Origin: WTAW01 sp964540205 | GTDB taxonomy: Bacteria > Acidobacteriota > Aminicenantia > Aminicenantales > Aminicenantaceae | Reading direction: 5' to 3' | NCBI GenBank assembly: GCA_964540205.1 | Contig: CAZIMJ010000008.1 | Span: 1-19,401 of the forward strand | DNA: 19,401 nt | In this document: piece after piece, positions 1 through 7,478 of the stretch | Layout of the letters: the number at the start of each line of letters is the position of its first letter | Position numbering within the stretch: position 1 is the stretch's first letter | Program-made: the position numbers and the translations under genes | The notes under the pieces: generated by a model | Told to the model about the DNA's origin: nothing | Databases searched by the model: none | The model's input: only the letters and a program-made list of their open reading frames with translations

Positions 1-60
1 AACGCAACTTGTGTTCATACGATCACGGATTTCGAAATACAGACTTATGCGCCGAAAGCA

Positions 61-89
61 TTGACAACGGATTCCGCATTTTGAATAAT
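61..89 (+). promoter_or_regulatory. Probable sigma-70 promoter of the C69 dipeptidase gene
   Basis: TTGACA at 61-66, a 17-nt spacer and AATAAT at 84-89 match housekeeping promoter boxes. The expected transcription start near 96 leaves a ~30-nt leader containing the AAGGAG ribosome binding site at 113-118. Read from sequence only. Confidence 0.5.
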
Positions 90-125
90 GGTAAGTCTTC
101 CAAAAAAGGAATAAGGAGTGGTGCA

Positions 126-1757
126 ATGAAAAATTTAAAAACATACGTCATATTCAGACGTCTGACTTTTTTAACTGTATTTTTCTTGATTTCTGGTTTG
201 ATCCAGTTCTCTGCGCAACGGCCGCAGGAGCGGCCCCAGGATTGGGAGGTGCCGGAGTCCTGTACGAGTATCATGGTCGGACGACTGGCATCCACAGACG
301 GGTCGGTCATGACAGCGCATTCCTGCGACGGCAATTACCGGACGTGGGTGAATATTGTGCCCCCAAAGAAGAATCCTAAGGGCTCGATGACAAAGATCTA
401 CCACGGCATCCTGCACAACGAGACTCCGTGGGATATGCGAAATGTGACTGTGGCTGGGGAGATCCCCCAGGTGGAAGCGACCTATGCTTACCTGAACACA
501 GCCTACCCCTGCATGAACGAAAAACAATTGGCTATCGGTGAAACAACTTTTGGCGGCCGACAGGAATTGTACAACAGTGAGGGAATGTTCCTGATCGAAA
601 ATCTTCAAAGGATCGTCCTGGAACGATGCACAACCGCCCGAGAAGCGATCAAGCTCATCGGAGAGCTTGTTAAAGAATACGGGTATTGCGACCAGGGCGA
701 GTGTCTCACCTTTGCCGACCCGAAGGAAGTCTGGCAGTTTGAGATCATGGGTGCGGGGCCATTGGAGATCGGCGCTGTGTGGGCAGCAGTCAGGATTCCT
801 GACGACCACGTTGGCATCTCTGCGAATATCCCAAGGATCGGGGAGATCGACTTGGACAATCCTGATTTTTACATGGCCTCTGATAATGTGTATTCTCTCG
901 CCGAGGAGATGGGCTGGTGGGACCCCAACAGTGGAGAGTCTTTCAAATTCTGGAAAGCCTACAGCGGCCGCAGACCTTTTTCGCAAAGAGAGTATTTTGT
1001 GCTCAGTCGAATGGCCCCCTCTCTCAACCTGGACATGAACGCTGAAGAGCTTCCCTTTTCCGTTAAACCAGAGAAAAAAGTCTCTATCAGGGACATGATG
1101 GCCTTTTACAGGCAGACCTATGAGGGAACGGATATGGACATGACCGTCAACCTCATGATCAAGAAGCGCGGAAGTGATGAGATGGTCAAGAGCCCGGCCG
1201 CCAATCCTTGGATATCACGGGACATGATGACTTTGCTCAATACCATAAAACCGGAAGTTGTTCAGCGCTTTCGGACGATCGCCATATCGGCTTGCGCCTA
1301 TTCGCAGATCATCCAGTGTAGAGATTGGCTACCCGCTCCTATCGGTGGGGTCGCCTGGTTCTCGTTCGACAATCCCGGTCAGAGTCCGCGAATTCCGATA
1401 TTTGCGGGGACGACCGAGCTTCCGCCCAGCTTTGAACGTTGCGGTCAGCACAGATTCCGGATGGACTCGGCAGCCTGGGCCTTCAGACGGGCGAACCGGC
1501 TGGCCACAGTGAGATGGGGGGAGGCCAAGTCTTACATCGAAGATGCCGTGAAAGAGTTCGAAGACAAAGCGTTTGTTGACCTTCCGGACGTGGAAAAGAA
1601 AGCTCTGGAGTTATACAAGAGCGAAGGCTCCAATCCGGATTCAGAGAAGCTCCGGCAGTATCTGACCAAGTACAGCAACGACTTTGCCCGCGCCACGATC
1701 CATAAATGGCTCGAGCTGGGCGATCACTTCTGGACCATGTTCGCCCGCGGCTTCTAA
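126..1757 (+). CDS. Secreted C69-family dipeptidase
   Basis: This 543-residue protein is predicted to be an exported peptidase of family C69 (dipeptidase A/PepD-like, an Ntn-hydrolase fold), which cleaves short peptides. A signal peptide covers about residues 12-30. It is followed by the motif ESCTSIMVGRLASTDGS; Cys46 in it is the expected nucleophile, which in this family is exposed as the new N-terminus after propeptide cleavage. Further family-like blocks are the NxEGMFLIENLQRIVLERC region and the FxxDxxxYSLAEEMGWW region. I chose the ATG at 126 because AAGGAG lies at 113-118 and the signal peptide follows directly; the frame is open upstream to position 9, but that stretch lacks a signal-like start. 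The gene is separate from the AT-rich block downstream and looks more GC-rich than it. The family call is firm; the exact peptide substrate is unknown. Confidence 0.88.
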   Translation: MKNLKTYVIFRRLTFLTVFFLISGLIQFSAQRPQERPQDWEVPESCTSIMVGRLASTDGSVMTAHSCDGNYRTWVNIVPPKKNPKGSMTKIYHGILHNETPWDMRNVTVAGEIPQVEATYAYLNTAYPCMNEKQLAIGETTFGGRQELYNSEGMFLIENLQRIVLERCTTAREAIKLIGELVKEYGYCDQGECLTFADPKEVWQFEIMGAGPLEIGAVWAAVRIPDDHVGISANIPRIGEIDLDNPDFYMASDNVYSLAEEMGWWDPNSGESFKFWKAYSGRRPFSQREYFVLSRMAPSLNLDMNAEELPFSVKPEKKVSIRDMMAFYRQTYEGTDMDMTVNLMIKKRGSDEMVKSPAANPWISRDMMTLLNTIKPEVVQRFRTIAISACAYSQIIQCRDWLPAPIGGVAWFSFDNPGQSPRIPIFAGTTELPPSFERCGQHRFRMDSAAWAFRRANRLATVRWGEAKSYIEDAVKEFEDKAFVDLPDVEKKALELYKSEGSNPDSEKLRQYLTKYSNDFARATIHKWLELGDHFWTMFARGF

Positions 1758-1764
1758 TAAATGT

Positions 1765-1787
1765 AAATGGGGACAGGCTACTTTTTC
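1765..1787 (+). repeat. Solo arm of a palindromic dispersed repeat
   Basis: These 23 bases, containing GGGGACAGGCTACTTTTT, are identical to the left arm of the hairpin element at 13899-13956. The complementary arm TAGCCTGTCCCC is absent downstream, so this looks like a truncated or half copy. It begins 8 bases after the dipeptidase stop codon. Confidence 0.7.
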
Positions 1788-1879
1788 GGGTAAATTCTTC
1801 ATTTCTTATTAACAACAAATTCACGCGGTGGAGTCCCCCCATATTTTGTCCATTTTCTATAATGGTCTAAAATTTATTA

Positions 1880-2060
1880 GGAATAAAATGCCGGCTGTGG
1901 TCAGCAAAAGGGGGATGGTTTTTTGGGATTAAAAAGGAAGGGAATCTCCCCAGCCGGCAAAAGAGATCCATTATGAATGATGGGGCGATCTCCATGACCC
2001 TCGCTTCCTGACGTCTCATATGAAATCCAAATGCAGTGAGCGCTAGATGTATTCATCACA
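1880..2060 (-). ncRNA. Candidate ECF-dependent small RNA
   Basis: No convincing gene lies in 1758-2212, yet a good ECF promoter (2067-2095) points leftward into it. About 100 nt downstream on the - strand, TGCCGGCTG (1959-1951) pairs perfectly with CAGCCGGCA (1897-1889), and TTTTATT follows at 1888-1882, as in a factor-independent terminator with a large internal loop. The implied transcript is ~175 nt. A 51-codon frame starting at the ATG near 2056 has no Shine-Dalgarno and unusual composition, so I favour RNA over protein. E. coli sigma-E drives small RNAs that repress porins, so the placement makes sense, but this call is inference from promoter plus hairpin. Confidence 0.3.
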
Positions 2061-2066
2061 GACTAG

Positions 2067-2095
2067 TTAGACAATTGACTTGAGTCATATATTCC
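2067..2095 (-). promoter_or_regulatory. ECF sigma promoter, leftward (site D)
   Basis: On the - strand, GGAATAT (2095-2089), a 16-nt spacer and GTCTAA (2072-2067) match the motif shared by five sites in this window. It is divergent from the site at 2151-2179. The two -10 regions form an 11-bp inverted repeat (TAGTTAGACAA at 2064-2074 and TTGTCTAACTA at 2172-2182). No annotated gene follows it on the - strand. Confidence 0.6.
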
Positions 2096-2150
2096 AAAAA
2101 AATAAAATATTGAATTTTTCCTACTGATTTCCCGGATTTTGAGATTGTTT

Positions 2151-2179
2151 GGAATGAATCAATGGTCTGTTTTGTCTAA
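2151..2179 (+). promoter_or_regulatory. ECF sigma promoter of the first repeat lipoprotein (site A)
   Basis: GGAATGA (2151-2157), 16 nt, GTCTAA (2174-2179). The lipoprotein GTG start at 2213 lies 33 nt further on, which leaves room for the GGAGG at 2202-2206. Spacing is identical to the sites at 7400, 11991, 13735 and 2067. Confidence 0.7.
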
Positions 2180-2212
2180 CTAATGTAATCCAACAAATTA
2201 CGGAGGTCTGAA

Positions 2213-2551
2213 GTGAAGAGATTAAAAAGCACGAGAAAAGTATTAAGACATAACTTACCGACTCTTGCTCTGATTGGAATTCTGGCGTTGTCATTAACAA
2301 GCTGCGATAGCATATTTGGAACTGATGAGGAAGCTAGAATTACAGTTACCAATCAATATGGTGAATCATTGGACATTTATTTTGATGAAAGCCTACAGTT
2401 TACGCTTGAACATGAAGGTGAATCGACGATCGAGGATGTTTCCACCGGAGAGCATTCTCTGGAAGCTCGGATAGCAGACACTGAAGACGTCGTTTCATCA
2501 ACAACGATAAACGTCGAGGATAAGGAGAATTATACTTGGACGATTGAATAA
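2213..2551 (+). CDS. Small lipoprotein with one copy of a ~71-residue repeat domain
   Basis: I do not recognise a named family. The 112-residue product has a lipoprotein signal ending in LSLTSC, with Cys31 as the lipid-modified residue. A short linker (CDSIFGTDEE) leads into one beta-rich domain at residues 42-112, with the pattern v.NqyGe.LdIYfD...qFtLe...I.DVs.GeHsLeA......TiNVedkenYTWtIE. The same domain occurs twice in each of the lipoproteins at 2794-3381 and 4242-4817. Start: GTG at 2213, with GGAGG six bases upstream. Asp at +2 after Cys31 would signal inner-membrane retention under the E. coli Lol rule, which may not hold here. A sigma-E-like promoter lies directly upstream, so induction by envelope stress is likely. 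The domain layout loosely recalls PEGA-like beta-sandwich modules, but I cannot show homology. Confidence 0.75.
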   Translation: MKRLKSTRKVLRHNLPTLALIGILALSLTSCDSIFGTDEEARITVTNQYGESLDIYFDESLQFTLEHEGESTIEDVSTGEHSLEARIADTEDVVSSTTINVEDKENYTWTIE

Positions 2552-2793
2552 ATGAACGTGTTGTTCAAAACATGGATTGATTAGCATTCAGTTTTTGCCT
2601 TTCATTCTGAGAGCAGCTGATACGTATTTTCCCTGGATTATTTCAGGGAGAAGAGCAAACATTGCTCGATTATGAATGATATCGATTTATGGAACAGGGA
2701 GATAGGAGGGCAACGAAATTAAATGTGTTTATATTGGAAAAGAGTACGCAATAAAAAGATCCAACTCAACCATAGAAACAATGGAGGAAAGAA

Positions 2794-3381
2794 ATGATCA
2801 AGTTTAATAAGCAAGGATTAAATCCTGCATTGATCTTTCAAGTTTTACTATTGATCGGGATTTTAATGTTTTCAACGATCAGTTGCGACAGCATATTTGG
2901 GACTTCTGAGACAGCAGCCACTGAAGAAGAAGGTGAAGAAGCCAGGATAGTCGTGGAGAATCAGTTTGGCAAGACTTTGGATATTTACATGGATGGGGTC
3001 TATCAATTTACTTTATATCATGGTGATGATGAGAAAATTGACGATGTCACACATGATGAGCATGATCTTGAAGCTAAAAGAAAGGATACAAGTACAGTTG
3101 TGGCTTCAACAGAGATCGACGTTGTGTCTGATATTGATTACTATTGGGTGGTAGATGATCCTCCCGATATAAACGTGACCAATAACTATGGAAGAACTCT
3201 AAAGATCTATATGGATGGAAATTATATGTTTGACCTGGTTGATGAAGAGGACAGATGGATCGTGGACGTAGATTTTGGCGATCGATTTTTAAAAGCAGTC
3301 AGATCCAGCGATGACACCGAGGTTGCTTCGATCACTATAGATGTGACAGAGAATAAAGACTACTCTTGGACGATTGATTAG
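2794..3381 (+). CDS. Lipoprotein with two tandem ~71-residue repeat domains
   Basis: Unrecognised 195-residue lipoprotein and a paralogue of its neighbour at 2213-2551. The signal ends STISC (Cys31), and the next residues, CDSIFGT, are identical to that neighbour. A Glu-rich linker (residues 43-50) precedes repeat 1 (about 51-121) and repeat 2 (about 125-195). Both repeats carry the core N.(F/Y)G.tL.IYMDG.Y.F.L and end in a DxxYxWxxD-type strand. Repeat 2 is closest to the second repeat of the lipoprotein at 4242 (shared FDLVDEEDRWI). Start: ATG preceded by GGAGG. No ECF motif is visible in the 242-bp gap before it; that gap holds a short TCCCTG/CAGGGA hairpin near 2630-2650 and nothing else I can name. 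Very acidic overall; likely periplasm-facing and membrane-anchored. Confidence 0.75.
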   Translation: MIKFNKQGLNPALIFQVLLLIGILMFSTISCDSIFGTSETAATEEEGEEARIVVENQFGKTLDIYMDGVYQFTLYHGDDEKIDDVTHDEHDLEAKRKDTSTVVASTEIDVVSDIDYYWVVDDPPDINVTNNYGRTLKIYMDGNYMFDLVDEEDRWIVDVDFGDRFLKAVRSSDDTEVASITIDVTENKDYSWTID

Positions 3382-3555
3382 CCCCGATTTCTTCCAATGA
3401 AATGGACACAGTTGGATATATAAGAATGGCCTGTTCGGCACTGAAGGCTTCAGATGCTCAACTTGTCAGATAATTCAATTGATTAAAATCACGGGCTATT
3501 AGAAATAAGGGCTTCGATTGATCAAGGAATTGTGTAGGAGAAATGAGGCAGAAAA

Positions 3556-4215
3556 ATGAGAAAACATTTGATTTTTCTGATTTTAACTTTGTTGATGGCC
3601 GGGGGCAAGATCCAGGCTTCTGAAACGCTTAAAAAGTTCAGTATCACTCTCAAGCCCACAGGGGTGTTAGCGATTGATGGTTATTATAATGATTATACGA
3701 AATTGAAAGATGTCCTGAATCTTGGCCTCGGCCTTGGGTTGGGCCTCAGGTATGAAATCAATGGAAATATATATGTCGATGCTGGTTACAGTTATAATTG
3801 GCTATCCGTGAAGGAAGAGTACAGACCGTTTGCTTATGAGCACCAAAACCCTGCTTTTGAGATGCAAACGTTATCACTGAACGGGAGCTTTTTTCTAAAA
3901 TCCGGCTTTTTTATTGAACCATATCTCACTCTTGGAGCCGGAGTTTCATTCTGGAAGTTTAGCGAAGATACCTTGGGAGTCGGGGTGTGGCCGGCGCCAG
4001 GAAATCCGGAGGAAAGTTTTTCCGATTCCAGTCCTTTACTCAACATCGGGGTAGGGATCGAAGTGTTTGCCTTTAGCCATTTCGCTTTTATTTGCGAGGT
4101 GAAATACAATTATCTTTTCTCAAAAAACGAAATCAAATTTGGCACTGATGACTTCACGCAGCAAGATTTTTTAACATTGAGCATTGGTGTTATTTTTAAC
4201 TTGAGAAAAAAATAA
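3556..4215 (+). CDS. Small outer-membrane beta-barrel protein
   Basis: The 219-residue product has a cleavable signal peptide (about 1-22, ending near IQASE). Alternating hydrophobic/polar strands follow, rich in Gly and aromatic residues (for example LNLGLGLGLGLRYEING, YVDAGYSYNW, FIEPYLTLGAGVSFW, LLNIGVGIEVFAF). The last strand ends LSIGVIFNLRKK. This fits an 8-stranded OmpA/OmpW-like barrel of the generic outer-membrane beta-barrel superfamily. No enzymatic motif is seen and function is unknown. It sits between paralogous repeat lipoproteins, and the next gene starts 26 nt after its stop, so the two are probably co-transcribed. A physical partnership with those lipoproteins is my inference. 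Confidence 0.7.
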   Translation: MRKHLIFLILTLLMAGGKIQASETLKKFSITLKPTGVLAIDGYYNDYTKLKDVLNLGLGLGLGLRYEINGNIYVDAGYSYNWLSVKEEYRPFAYEHQNPAFEMQTLSLNGSFFLKSGFFIEPYLTLGAGVSFWKFSEDTLGVGVWPAPGNPEESFSDSSPLLNIGVGIEVFAFSHFAFICEVKYNYLFSKNEIKFGTDDFTQQDFLTLSIGVIFNLRKK

Positions 4216-4241
4216 TTTTTTAGGGTACAGAGGTTTTAAAG

Positions 4242-4817
4242 ATGAAAAAATTTAGCACATATGCAAAAAAATGGGAGAAGTACTTCGTCATCGTTGCAAC
4301 TTTTGGATTTTTGGCCTTATCGGTCACTAACTGCAAAAGTCCCACCAGCCTCAATGACGAAGGAGAGGCAGATATCATCGTTTACAGTAAGATAGATGAG
4401 GTTTTGGATATATACATGGACGGAGTTATGCGGTTTTCGATCAGATATAAAAACACAATTGAGCTGGACAATGTTTCTTTGGATACGCATGAATTAGAGG
4501 CAAAGAAAACAGGCACTGACATTATTCTTGCTACAGAGTCTATTGATGTCACAGAAGAAGCAAATTACACATGGCAGATTGAAGATCCTGCAGATATCAA
4601 TGTGGAGAACCAGTTTGGAGAGGCCTTGAAAATTTATATGGACGACGAATATCAATTCGATCTTGTGGATGAAGAAGACAGGTGGATTTTAGATGTTCCC
4701 TGGGGAGAGCATTTATTGATCGCTTTAAAACTGAGCGATGGTATACAGATCGCCTCCAAGGTAATCAATGTCACCGAAGATAAAGATTATACATGGATAA
4801 TTGAGAAAATTAAATAG
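4242..4817 (+). CDS. Lipoprotein with two tandem ~71-residue repeat domains (third paralogue)
   Basis: This unrecognised 191-residue protein is the third member of the local family. The lipobox is LSVTNC, with Cys again at residue 31. The +2 residue is Lys rather than Asp, so by the E. coli rule this one would be sent to the outer membrane. Repeat 1 spans about 44-114 and repeat 2 about 118-188; both show LdIYMDg/LKIYMDD, a DxxxxxHxLeA or GEHLLIA turn and an NYTWQIE/DYTWIIE ending. Repeat 1 is the more diverged (it lacks the usual NqfG). The ribosome site is weak (AGAGG far upstream), consistent with coupling to the barrel gene 26 nt before. It is followed by a candidate terminator and then bamA. 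Confidence 0.75.
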   Translation: MKKFSTYAKKWEKYFVIVATFGFLALSVTNCKSPTSLNDEGEADIIVYSKIDEVLDIYMDGVMRFSIRYKNTIELDNVSLDTHELEAKKTGTDIILATESIDVTEEANYTWQIEDPADINVENQFGEALKIYMDDEYQFDLVDEEDRWILDVPWGEHLLIALKLSDGIQIASKVINVTEDKDYTWIIEKIK

Positions 4818-4819
4818 AT

Positions 4820-4855
4820 AAAAAGAAATATTGGGATCTTTTATCCTTTCTTTTT
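4820..4855 (+). terminator. Candidate intrinsic terminator after the lipoprotein cluster
   Basis: AAAAAGAAA (4820-4828) pairs with TTTCTTTTT (4847-4855) around an inner GGAT/ATCC hairpin. The arm itself supplies the U-rich tail. The stem is AT-rich, so strength is uncertain. Confidence 0.35.
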
Positions 4856-4875
4856 AGGCGGTGATTTTATGATTT

Positions 4876-4905
4876 GGAATTGTTTCAATCGGAGGCGCGA
4901 TCTGA
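4876..4905 (+). promoter_or_regulatory. Weak ECF-like promoter candidate upstream of bamA
   Basis: GGAATTG (4876-4882), 17 nt, ATCTGA (4900-4905). It differs from the strict local motif by one nucleotide of spacing and two -10 bases, although TCTGA also occurs in E. coli sigma-E promoters. The bamA ATG is 79 nt downstream. Suggestive only. Confidence 0.25.
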
Positions 4906-4984
4906 ATCATAGGTCAGATTATATTTATTGCATCAAAAAAGGGGCTTTAATAAGTGAATATAAAATGTTTTGAGGAGAGGAAAA

Positions 4985-7309
4985 ATGAAAAAAGTAATAA
5001 CAATGGCTATTGTTATGTGTTTTTCCCCTTTTTTTGTTTTTGGACAAGGAATAATCGAAAAGATTGAGATCGAAGGGAATGAAAGAGTCACAAACGAGAC
5101 TATTCTTTATTATCTATCTTCACAGGATGGTGATTATTTTAGTGAAGATTTGTTGGTTAAAGATTTTAAGGTTTTGTGGTCGACAGGATTCTTTTCCAAT
5201 ATCCGGATTGAGAAAAGAGACGGGGCAACGGGGAAAATTGTAAAGATCATCGTGGAAGAAAATCCCGTCATTAGAGAGATTATTTATAAGACCGGGAAAA
5301 AACTCAAAGAGGACAATATTGTCAACAAATTGAAGGAGAATAATGAATACCTCCTCCCTTATTCCTACTATAGCCCCAATGGAATCCAAAAAATTCAAAA
5401 AACGATCGAAGGCCTTTTGTTGGAAAAGGGGCTTTCAGCAGGAAAGGTGAGTACGGAACTAAAGTCAGTTGGGAAGAATGAATTAGAAGTTTTATTCAAA
5501 ATCGACGAGGGGCCGAAAATCAAAGTTAGTGGATTGACTTTTGAAGGAACTCCTCAATTACCAGAAAGCATCCTTATGGGGGCTTTTAAGGAGAACAAGA
5601 AGCATGGCCTTCTTGCATGGATAGGAGGAAAGGATACGTTTAAAGCAAACAAACTGAGCGATGATATAGAAAATCTCAAGAAAACCTACCATGAACATGG
5701 CTACATGGAAGCTGTTATAGGCGAGCCAAAGGTTGAAGATGTTGAAAAAAGAACGATTTTTCTGAAAAAACAGACAATGAAACACGTCGTGATCCCTGTA
5801 GATGCGGGAGAGCGTTACACCGTTGGTGAGGTAAAGGTCGAAGGAAACACGTTTTTCAACACAGAGTATCTTCGTTCTTTGATCAAATATAAAGAAGGGG
5901 AAAGCTATAGCACGAAATCAAGAGAAAAAGCGATCGAAAAAATGGGGGAGCTCTATCAGAACTTTGGCTATCTGTACACGCAGATTCGGCCGGTTGAAAG
6001 CCTTGACCCTAAGAATAAACGTGTCAATGTGACTTACAATATTTATGAAGGAGAGGTGGCTTATCTAAAAAGACTGGAAATTCAGGGAAACACATACACA
6101 AAGGATAAGGTCATAAGGCGAGAAATGTTGATGAGAGAGGGAGACAGGTTCAGCTTTGCGTTGTTTAAAGACAGCCTTCTGCGATTGAATCAACTTGGGC
6201 TGGTGGAACTCAGTGGCGAGCCTGAAATCAATCCAGATCCGGAAGATCCGACTCAGATAGACGTTAACCTTAAAGTAACCGAATTGCAGAGGAACAACAT
6301 CCAGTTTAGTGCCGGATACAGCGGTTATCAGGGAGCATTTATTGCCATCAGTTACGGGACTGTGAATTTCCTTGGCGCGGGAGAACAGATGGACGTCATG
6401 TTCCAATACGGAAAGAGAGTTAAGAATTATATGTTCAGTTTTACAGAGCCCTATATCTTTGATAAACCGATGTCGTTAGGGTTCAGCGTTTATAACCGGT
6501 ATTATGTGTATCCAGGACTTTATGACCGAAAATCTGTGGGGAGTAGTCTCCAATTTGGGACGAGGATCAAGGAGTATTGGAGAGCAAGCCTGTCCTACAG
6601 CTACGAATATTTGACTCTCCAAGCTCCATCTGAAGAGTTGGACGAGGATGCGTATTACGGAAACAGTGCTTACTACGGAGGGGTTTATGGATATGGCAAT
6701 TACAGAGTGAGCAGTATTACTCCATCTATATACAGAAACACCGTTGACAGCCCTTTAACACCATCGAGAGGGTCACTTTATCTGTTAAGCTGCAAATTTT
6801 CTGGAGGAATTTTAGGAGGAGATATCGATATTGTAAAACCGCGACTTGAATTGTCCCGATTTATTCCCACCTACAGGAATCATTCGATCGGACTTCATCT
6901 GGAGTATCAATTCACACACTCGCTGAAAGATTCCGAGGTGCCCTATTGGGAGAGATTCTATCTGGGAGGGGAAAGGTCTATAAGGGGCTATGAAATCTAT
7001 ACGATCGGCCCACGTAATTCCGATGGAAGGCTTATTGGGGGCAGCAAATCCTTGGTCTTCAACTTCGAGTACATCATGCCTGTCGGGGGCCCTCTCCACG
7101 TTATCCTTTTTTACGATGTAGGAAATGCATATGCTGAGGATGAGAATTTCAGTTTCGGTAACCTGTACACGTCTGCTGGTCTTGAGGCAAGAATATTTGT
7201 CCCTGCTTTACGTGTGCCTTTTAGGCTCATTTTCTCCTACAATAATAAATTAATTTATAAAACTGATAGCCATTTTAACTTTCGTTTTGCCATTGGCACC
7301 ACTTTTTGA
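4985..7309 (+). CDS. bamA: BamA/Omp85 outer-membrane protein assembly factor
   Basis: The 774-residue product is a full-length BamA-type protein, the core of the complex that folds and inserts beta-barrel proteins into the outer membrane. A signal peptide (about 1-20, ending VFGQ) precedes five POTRA domains, roughly at residues 23-93, 95-177, 178-275, 278-356 and 359-432. Each begins with a strand such as IEKIEIEGNERV, VGEVKVEGNTFF or LKRLEIQGNTYT. A 16-strand barrel fills residues 437-774, with the YLGGERSIRGY block (IRGY near 666-669, the conserved VRGF-type lid motif) and a C-terminal Phe. Start: ATG at 4985 behind GAGGAGAGG; an in-frame TTG at 4970 falls within that site. It follows the lipoprotein cluster rather than skp/lpx genes. 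Whether this is the only BamA of the genome or a paralogue cannot be told. A weak hairpin with a T7 run near 7321-7345 may end transcription. Confidence 0.9.
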   Translation: MKKVITMAIVMCFSPFFVFGQGIIEKIEIEGNERVTNETILYYLSSQDGDYFSEDLLVKDFKVLWSTGFFSNIRIEKRDGATGKIVKIIVEENPVIREIIYKTGKKLKEDNIVNKLKENNEYLLPYSYYSPNGIQKIQKTIEGLLLEKGLSAGKVSTELKSVGKNELEVLFKIDEGPKIKVSGLTFEGTPQLPESILMGAFKENKKHGLLAWIGGKDTFKANKLSDDIENLKKTYHEHGYMEAVIGEPKVEDVEKRTIFLKKQTMKHVVIPVDAGERYTVGEVKVEGNTFFNTEYLRSLIKYKEGESYSTKSREKAIEKMGELYQNFGYLYTQIRPVESLDPKNKRVNVTYNIYEGEVAYLKRLEIQGNTYTKDKVIRREMLMREGDRFSFALFKDSLLRLNQLGLVELSGEPEINPDPEDPTQIDVNLKVTELQRNNIQFSAGYSGYQGAFIAISYGTVNFLGAGEQMDVMFQYGKRVKNYMFSFTEPYIFDKPMSLGFSVYNRYYVYPGLYDRKSVGSSLQFGTRIKEYWRASLSYSYEYLTLQAPSEELDEDAYYGNSAYYGGVYGYGNYRVSSITPSIYRNTVDSPLTPSRGSLYLLSCKFSGGILGGDIDIVKPRLELSRFIPTYRNHSIGLHLEYQFTHSLKDSEVPYWERFYLGGERSIRGYEIYTIGPRNSDGRLIGGSKSLVFNFEYIMPVGGPLHVILFYDVGNAYAEDENFSFGNLYTSAGLEARIFVPALRVPFRLIFSYNNKLIYKTDSHFNFRFAIGTTF

Positions 7310-7399
7310 GTAAATAAGCATAAGGTCAGATAGTCCTTTTTTTGCTCTAACTCTGTCTCTCCCTCCTTTTTTAAATCTTAAGGAATAGTACAATTTTTT

Positions 7400-7428
7400 G
7401 GAATAAATTGAACAAGAACAAAGTCTAA
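7400..7428 (+). promoter_or_regulatory. ECF sigma promoter of the Spy-like gene (site E)
   Basis: GGAATAA (7400-7406), 16 nt, GTCTAA (7423-7428): identical in both boxes and spacing to the promoter of the ECF sigma gene. The coding start at 7479 is 50 nt downstream. Confidence 0.75.
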
Positions 7429-7478
7429 TCAATTGAAACTGGAAACACTGAGATGAAAAAAATAGAAAGGAGAAAACA

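Noticed and set aside
171..986. Long open frame antisense to the dipeptidase gene
   Set aside because: The sense frame has full family motifs and signal peptide; the antisense product has no recognisable domain or start signal.
1861..1870. Another GTCTAA on the + strand
   Set aside because: No GGAA-type box occurs 19-20 nt before it and no gene follows, so it is treated as a chance hit.
1900..2058. 51-codon frame on the - strand inside the candidate small RNA
   Set aside because: No Shine-Dalgarno, near-leaderless start and low protein-like character; it may only be fortuitously open.
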